A stretch of DNA of 64,000 nt from Strigops habroptila (Eukaryota > Chordata > Aves > Psittaciformes > Psittacidae). Below are positions 50,020-59,000 of this stretch, in pieces. The position numbers and the translations under genes were made by a program. The stretch lies in contig NC_044277.2 of NCBI RefSeq assembly GCF_004027225.2, positions 91,896,283-91,960,282 on the forward strand, in the 5' to 3' direction. Numbering within the stretch: the stretch's first letter is position 1; every line of letters starts with the position of its first letter. The notes under the pieces were generated by a model, which saw only the letters and a list, made by a program, of their open reading frames with translations, made no database searches and was not told the origin of the DNA.

Positions 50020-53000
50020 GTAAGAATTTGGACACCTTCCTGCTGATTGTGTTCAGCCACAGTCTGCCAACATAATTAATAACATGCTACAATAATATTT
50101 TCCAATTTAAAATATGGGATTAAAACAGATTTTTATTTAAGAAGAAAGTGAATGGCTCCTTTTTCTTAACGCCTATTTTCCCATTTCAGCCTGTAAGGAA
50201 TTGTTCATACAAGAAACACTATACCTTAAATGAATGTGAAGTTTAAACACCACACATTTACCCTCAGATACACTTCTGTTCTTTTTCCACCAGTATTTTG
50301 TGTCTTGCCTGAAAAGATCAAAAATATTTTCCCAGTGCAATGCCTGATTTCCCCAGATATCACCAAGTAAGCTATCCTACTCTGATACTTGACTGTCCAA
50401 CTACAAGTATAAATCTAAGACAAGCCGCAATCACACAGTGTTATTTGGTAAGGCAGAAAAGCAAATTGCTGATGGTTTCAGTGCTGCGATTTTCACTATT
50501 TTTTTAATAGATTTTTACAAATGTCAAGTGTCCCATGTATTTTGTGGTCCAATACCAGATTTACAGCTTTTCATTTTTCCATTTGACATCATAAAATTAC
50601 ATAGTCCACCAATGCAAAAAAAAGTTTGCTAGTAAGTCTACATAATGAAGTTGTACTCTAGTTCTTATCTGTGCTCCATCAACCGTTGCTTGACATGAAA
50701 GTCTCCAAGAACAGACTATTCTGACAAGGGTCACCATCAGTACAATGTCCTCATTTAAAAGTGATTAAAACTAAGTAAAAATTTTGTTGGATTTATTTCA
50801 GGAAACAAAGTTAACTGTTTAAAACAGAAAAAAAACCCCAACAACCCACAGAAAAACCCTGAAGTGCAAGACTCTTCCTTTCCTCATTTTGTAAGATTTA
50901 AACAGAAAACTAGTCTTCCAGCCAGATTTTGACATTTCCTTGGGAAACTCAGTTTACATTGTACTGTGAATAGTGTTACCTCAGCTTGCGAGAGCTGTTC
51001 TTTCAGTTTTTCAACTTCTTCACGTAGTTCTCTGATGACCCTAGCATTTGGATCTTCATTCACCACAGCATGATTAACTATCCTTTTGGCTCTATCTGCA
51101 TATCTCAGAGTAGAGAGTGTTTCTTCGTAGTTGTCTGCTGCTGGACTAATTGTGGCTATCATGGCAGTTTGGCTGTTTCCTCCCAAATTGTCCTGTAGAG
51201 TACATCCACAGAAAGTCTGAGGGTTAAAAATTGTTCTGAGACTATACAATGTCTTTACAAAGATACTTAAAATACAAAGCTTACTATTTAGACACTGAAA
51301 GGTACTCTGGATATAAACTAACTAGTATGATCCATAAATATTTCCAGCCACCTCCACCAGCTTTGATTCCACCACAACTGAAAACAGCCAAATAAGACTT
51401 CACATAGAATTCACACAAGATCCAATAACGTCTCTATTACTCGGAATAACTTATAGCTAATAGACCTTTGTAGCTCGTTTCTGTAAAAAAGATGAAAAGT
51501 CCACATACACAAAGGTATGCTACAATGATCCTACAAACTATTAGGCTGACATCTTGTGAACATCTTGTGAGAGAATGGAAAATATTAATTACCTTGAGAA
51601 GCCAAGTGAGTACAGAGTCTCTGTAAGGCACAAACTTGTTTTTCCCCTTTCCTGCTGCTTGGTCAGCAAGTGATGATATAACCAAGCCTAGTGTTGAAAG
51701 TGATCTATAAATGTAACACAGTAGAACAGCTTTAACACATATTCCAAATGTAGATCTAATAAAACACAGAAAAAGGGATTTGCTAAAGATTTCAATTTGT
51801 ACTCTGCAGAACCACACACCCAATTTTTAAAATATCATAGCATAATTTAAGTCAGAAATGACAACAGGAGATCAGTTAACCCATTGCTGAATACAGGGCA
51901 ATATTTATTAATTATTTATTAAGTAATAATTATTATAATTAATAATTATTAAACAATTACTAAATAACTAATTATTTATTGGATAATTAATTAATTGAAA
52001 TAATTAATTATTAAAGTTATGCATTTGGAAGAAAAAAATTGATATCTGCAGTGTTTCATCTCATCTGGTACTAAGACCAAGTTTAACTATTCAGGTATTT
52101 AAAATAGTTTGAAAAGTGTAAAGCATACTGCTTCACTACATGGAGAACCGTTGTCTTTGATTAGACATCTACTTTTCTCAGAGACTAAAACTCTTTCTAT
52201 CCTGGACACTGCCTCGTGACTCTCCTACAAGTCAGCTCTGGCAGCACAGCACAAGTCCCCCCTCCCTAGGAACCATGTTTTAAGAGCACTGCTTCAACAA
52301 CAGACTAAAACTGAGTAATTCTCTAGCTATAAGGAGGCATCCTCAAGACAAAGCCAGCTATGGCCAGGAGAACTAGTCTGCCTGGTGAACCTGTAACTAA
52401 TCAGACATCACACAATAATGGAAGACTGCTCATTAGAAGAGACTGATTAGGAGGTCCCTTGATAAATGGGTTCTTATAATTGAGGTGGAGCCTCACTAGC
52501 TTCTTGTGGGGGAACAGATCAAACAATCTCCTAGGTACAAAAACATTGCACATTCATGAAAGAGAAAAGCCCCAGAATTGTTTAGCAGACAGCCACATCC
52601 CAAACATCGCTCGAGTCATGAAGAAAATAGAGATAACTCATTATTTTGGTACATGTACCACTTCTACCAACTGTAGAACTGTAACTGTACTAGCAACCTG
52701 TGCAAAATCTGTGCAAAGCATATGTGCATTATATAATCCAATTGTTATACAACCCTGTGTAAATTTTAAATGACATCGGGGCTCTTGGGGTGAGTATGTT
52801 TAAGATAATAAGCTAGTTCAGGAGCCTGAGAACATTAAACAGACGCCTCAAGGGTTTTAAAACAGACAGCGCTGAAGCCCAAGAGCATACTGTTCTGTCA
52901 TGCTCGTGCCCATATATCCAGCTACTCTCTGTAACTACCAAGGAAAACTTCAGCAGCATCACAATTAGACAGTCAAATACATCTTTAATTTTACTGTTCC

Positions 53001-56000
53001 ACTCCATCGAGTTTTCTTTCCAAAGCAATAGCACTATTTTAGCTGATAGGCAGTGCTTGCGCAATATCTGTGCAGCTTGAAACTACCAGTGGTTCAGAAA
53101 TGACATTTCAAAACTGACAAAAATGTTGCAGAAGAGTATTTCAAGGAAGATATCTGAGGGTAAGGTAACAAGAACTATCACATGTGTCATGAAAGATGTC
53201 CCATATTACATATGGCATAAAGATAGCATAGACCTGAAAGCAAAATGGAAAAAGAAATTTAAGGACGGGCTATGCAATCTGGTCTCCCAGAAAGCACTCT
53301 ATTTTGTAAATTCATCTATAGGACAACTTTCCAATTCACCTTTGAAAAATTCATAGCAAAAAGGACGGTTAGTTTTAGTTTGTAACCTAAACAAAAGCCT
53401 AACAACCTCTGAAAGCTTGTGGGGGGAGGACGAAGGAGGGAAAATTGGTTCTTGCCTCCAGCCTCCACAGACAGAGATGACAATGTGCTAAACATGAGAG
53501 TGCAAACAGAAGGATGCTCTATGCTGCTCCATAGCAACCTCCTCCTACAGCACAACTGCAAAGTACCACCAGCACACTCCCAATGGAGTCCATCTTCAAG
53601 GAGCATAACGTTAAAAAACCGCCCTAGCCTATTTTCCTGAGATTCCTCTTTCCCCTCTTTAAATGAGGGGAAATGTGAAAACCAAAGCCAAAAACAGAGG
53701 GAGAGGGACAAAAAGGACAGTCAGAAGGAAGATAGGAAGAACGGAGATCCAAAAATGCCTATCCCTGAAAACTATTTCACAACAGGGCTGCAACACTAAT
53801 TTGAGTGGGCACTGCATTTTAATAAACAGGAAATTATAAGCTACAGTTTATTAACACACAATTAAAAGATGTGATAATATTTCTGCTCCTTATAAATACT
53901 GATTTTATTTTAAGACTGTTAACATCTGCAATAAAAACCAAACTGGAGTCATTCATGTATTCTGCTTGAGATTTCATAATACGAAGCTGTTTAAAGACTT
54001 TAAGGAAAGCAGTAAAAGAAATGGCTGCCCAACAAGATAATTACAGGACTGATCAGCTGCTTTGCTTCATGCTAAATGATGCATCAAAGATCCGTCATTA
54101 CTCTGATCCTATCTCTCACTACTTATATAATGAATCAACTGGAAGGCCTAAGCTCACGGCACAGACTGAGGCAGTTCAGAAGTAGCACAGAGAATTTATG
54201 TAGTGCAAGAGCATGGGAAAGTGTCGTTTCTGCACACTTTCAGTTCTCCTTGTCCCTATTCCTCAGGCATGACCATGCTGGCCTTGCTAGCAGGTGGTGG
54301 GAAGTTTGCACACTCCCACCACCAGCCTGAGTCAGCCGTGTTCAGAGTGAAGTGGTGCTTCCTCACTGCAGGGAACAATTTTGTCCATGACACCCATTCA
54401 GGCCACTTCTGTACAATTTACCAAACTCTTCAATGAGCAGAATCCACCTTACTGTTAGTTAACTCTGAATACAGAAAAAAGCCTCCCTAAAACCAGATTG
54501 GAGCCAGACTTGTCCTAACGCATTCCTTCCCCGCCTACGTTTTAAAAGACTTCTTTTTGCATTCTCAAGTTAAAAAGACAACCGCTATGATTTTACTAAT
54601 CAGAGTTAAAATTGCAGACTGCTCACAGAAAGTATTTTTCTTAGCCACTAATTGTCAGTTTGTTCATTCTGCTTCCTCCTACTATTGTATTCTAGATTTT
54701 CTTTGACTACACCACAAAGAGTTGTTAAGCACCTGCGTTTCTACACTCTGTATGGGAACTAGCACATCCTGGGAAGGAACAAGCACATACAGCTTTCCTA
54801 TGAGGTATGGCAAGTTCCCCAGAACCCTCAATAATAAAGAGCATATGCCCAGTACCTTCACCAAGGCAACTCTTCATCAGCTCTAAGAAAAACCAGAAGT
54901 AATCTTTATTACAACTTTATGAAGATTTTAACAAAATGACACAACTCTCCATTGTTTCAGGAAGCGGGAGCGCAATCCATCGCATCCCCTCTGCAACATG
55001 CTGTCCCAAGATAGGAAAGAGGATGATCTGTGGGACCAAGAGGGCAGCTACCAGGGCCCTAGCAAGGTTTCATCAGAAACAAAGAGCACAGACACCTGCA
55101 GAGACTGACAGAAAGTCACACTATACAGTTTTGTTGTGCACAGCTGAGTGTACTTGTTCCCTACCTTGTAAATACAGAAACAGGTACATTACTTTCACAT
55201 TTTTCTTCAAGGCAATAAAATATAGCACAAGCAAATTTATTTGCCAGGTAATTTCAGCAGCTCTATTTTTATCTCACTAAACATCATACATGCTACCAAT
55301 ACATGTTACTGCTTTTTTATAAAAGAATAAAAAGTAATAAAAAAAGGAGCTGGCATGGTAAAGTATATGGTTTAAGTATACTGTATCACTCCAGAAAATA
55401 TTGCCTTTCCCTAATAAGATGCATCACACCCAAGAGAACACCATATACAATGCTCTCTGAAGAACTAGTCTGATAAAACATGTATACCAATTTTGAGGCT
55501 TCCTGTGAAAGTCAGACTTTATTAAAGCTCCTAGTAACAGCAAAAATCTAACAGAAGACACCAAGCACAGCACTAAGAATTCTCTTTCGCCTACCAGTTC
55601 CAAAGGAGTTTTCAAATAAAAGATGGACTTTAATTAATAAATGGACTAAGAAATTCAAATTTATGTCATGCAAGAATTTAAATGGTGGGAAAATGTAGAG
55701 GTGTCTATTTTCTTTTTAAAATAGCTTTTACAGAAAAGTTTGGTGCTTGCATCTGAAGTCCTGTGTTGTCAAAGAGGTTCAGCATGGGCAGAACAGCCTT
55801 CCCCTACTGCATCAATACCGTAAAAATTTAACACTGAGTAAACATCCTAACAGGAACAAGTGTCTTTCTGTATCTATAGCTACACTTCCAATTTGTTAAT
55901 AGCTGTTGGGAGAGTTGGCATTTGAATTCTTCCTCAAGAAACATTTAATTTCACCTTTGTTTATGCAAAATACAAATACAGTTTCTAGTAAAACCAATCT

Positions 56001-59000
56001 GAATTTAACTAATAACCTGTGGGGTAAAGGTGCTATACCTGCCATTGGGCAGACACATAATTTTGTTTCACAAGGACTACTCAGTGTGGCTACCAATATG
56101 ATATATTAACCACAAAGTAAATTAGAAATTAAGCTAGAAAGAGCAAACATGTTCAAACTCTAAAAAGAGGTAATTTTAAATCATTTTAAGTATGAATGCT
56201 GTTCAAACACTCTTTGTGCTGTCATTGCTGACTTAAAATACCAAAACATTTTGTAATATTTTAAAATTACATTGAAAAAGTAGTGGCTTTTAATGTAACA
56301 GTTGAACTCTTTCTTTCCCAGGAAAATTAGTATATTTAAGACAGCAGTAATAGTGTGCTAAATTCTTGCTTTTGGGCAGTAACACAGTAATTACGGTAAA
56401 AAAGTGCCTTGAAACTTGTCCTTGCTTGAGTACAAATGCCCAAGGCAATGCTAAACTAACACAGCTTCATTCTGATCCGGTTTTCTTAAACTATGAATTA
56501 TACCCTTACGTATTTTAATACATGTTGGAACAAAGCCATTCAACTCTGCAACTTTGCATTCTTCCTTGAGCAGATGATGAGACAAAACACATGAGCCTGG
56601 GGACAGGGCGTATAAATGAATCACAAAAGGTATATACTTAATTAAAGAGTGCTGCTGTCACTTTTTCCAGATAAAATTCATACAGCCTTCATCTGAGTCA
56701 AGTATGAATCAGGGTCCCTATACCAATGTAAAGAAACACAGTGTTTAGCATGGAGCAGCTGAAAAAGCTGTATCAAACTGCTTCTGAGGAGGTCTATCAT
56801 TTGAACTGACTTACAGCACACCAACAGAGGTGGCCAGGGGAATAACAGTGATTCTTACAAAGAGTAAGCTCTGCAACCTGCATATGCCAATGTCTTACTT
56901 GTTTATGTTGCTGCCTTCCTTCAGGCGTTCTCCTGCAGCTCCTGTTTTGGACACTCTTTCACTTCCAGCCAGATCTACCAGGCTGACCTTGCTGACCTTC
57001 TCTCCAGAATTCTGTGCAGATAGGACACGGAAGAACAACAGCTAAGAAACACTGGCACCAAGTGCTAACGTATCTGGCATTGGCCCCATTTCATAATAGT
57101 GAATAATAATGGCTTTTCATAATAACGCAGGTTAAAGTACCAAATTCAAGATACAAAAGAAGAAAGAATTGTTAGAGTTTTTATAGCTCTTTAAGAGTCA
57201 CTCATTTATTTTGTAATAAGGGATGAAGCACTAATGAACCAGAATCAGCTGTATGGCAATACCAATAACCTTACTGGCAGAGCAGGCTATGAAAACATAT
57301 AAACTTCAGCAACAGTTAACACCTAAGACAGGTTTCACGGTAACAACAGAATCTTAAGAAGTGACCCAACTGTTTATCTGGTGTGCTTCCTCACTCTTCC
57401 AGGGTTTTCTCAATCCTATGGTATTGCCAGTACTGCTTTGATTATTGGACCCCATGGCATTAAAAGTAGAAGCACAGCTAAACAGATAACACGTGGAAGA
57501 GGAAGGAAGGAAGAAGAATTCACCATGACTTCATAATTAATCATCAGAAATACATACACCAGAATGCAGGTCATAAAGTGTCTGAGTCACTATAATATTG
57601 AATACAGCATGAGAGCGGCTGCTTTCTTCATTCATGTTGGTTGCAGCAACTGTTCGTGATTTGTTTCCCTCCGACATCAGTGACTCAATATCCTAGAGCA
57701 AAAAGAGTAAAAAGTGATGCTAGGATAAAAGCACATATTGTGCTTGCTGAACGAAATACCCGTCTAGATGGAAGGGTGTGTACACGTGGGACAGAGGAGG
57801 AGGGGAAGGCAGAAGTAATGAGAAAATTCTTTGCACATTCTGAGGTGTATAGGGACAGAGGGTATGCAATTCCACAGAATGATGATAGATCACATCTGCT
57901 ATAAGTGCTACACTTAAAAAGCTTTTCAACTACAGGCAATGCACCTTCTCCTTATCTGCTGCTAAAATATTTTGGCCACATCCACATTACAAATCACATT
58001 GTTTAATGCCAGTAATCAGGCCAGCACAAGTGAACTTACACAACTGAACACAATGCACCTCTTCACTGAACTGCACTTACACTATCTTCACTTAATTGGC
58101 TCAAAGGGTTACCTCACTTGGAGCCTGGACCTTCTCAAATATATAAAACCAAAGATGACTATGCCGAGTCTGATATATGTGCTTGCTGAGTCTGCCAAGA
58201 CAGTTTCATAAAAGTCATCAGCCAAAAACTAATTACGAATAGATTTTTCTAGAATTTGAACAAAGAAGGTGTGCTTTCAAAGCATGCAGTTCACCATAAA
58301 GAGCTGCAAAAGCAGTTTTTACTACTCTATAAATATGTACAGATGCTTCAGAAAAATAAAAATCCTCATTAAAAAGCTAAATGGTTCCCACATAGTGCTA
58401 CACAGAGCACGAACGTTTTTTAAAAACCAACATTTACAAATTAACTTCCTCATAAAAAGAAGCTTCCACAATTCAAACAACTGCTCCACTTTAATTATTT
58501 CCGTTGTAGCTATAGTAGTTCATTGGCTTCTACTTATTAGCAGACTTATTACTGACTTATTTGAACGTGTTTTGGTAACTCAAGTGGGCTCAGATGCTGC
58601 CATGATTTAATTTATGAATTATAAAAGCTATGTTGTAGCCTCTCCTGCAATACATCTGTATAAAATAAGAGGTTGTATTCAACAACAAAATCAAAAGAAT
58701 GCATGCTGGAAGACTAACATTCTCATTTAGGAAGCTTCACATTCCATGTGCCAAGGAAACATTGTGTTCTTGATGTATACTGCATGCATCGAAAACAGCA
58801 AAATAGATACCGCTATTATATTTTTAACCAACATAAAGGCAATTCCAGTACTTTTACGTGAAATAAATACTCCTGAAGCATTAGAGAAGATCTTTGCAAT
58901 TGCCAGACACCATAAATGCACTCAAGAACCAAAATGTCTGGATAGACACTAGTTTAGCTCTTGTAACATTCCTACTGCTTAGGTAAAAGATGTTATTATA

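Noticed and set aside
53316..55280. Open frames of 77-131 codons in the 5.2-kb intron
   Set aside because: No similarity to known proteins, no consistent splice sites, and overlapping frames on both strands.
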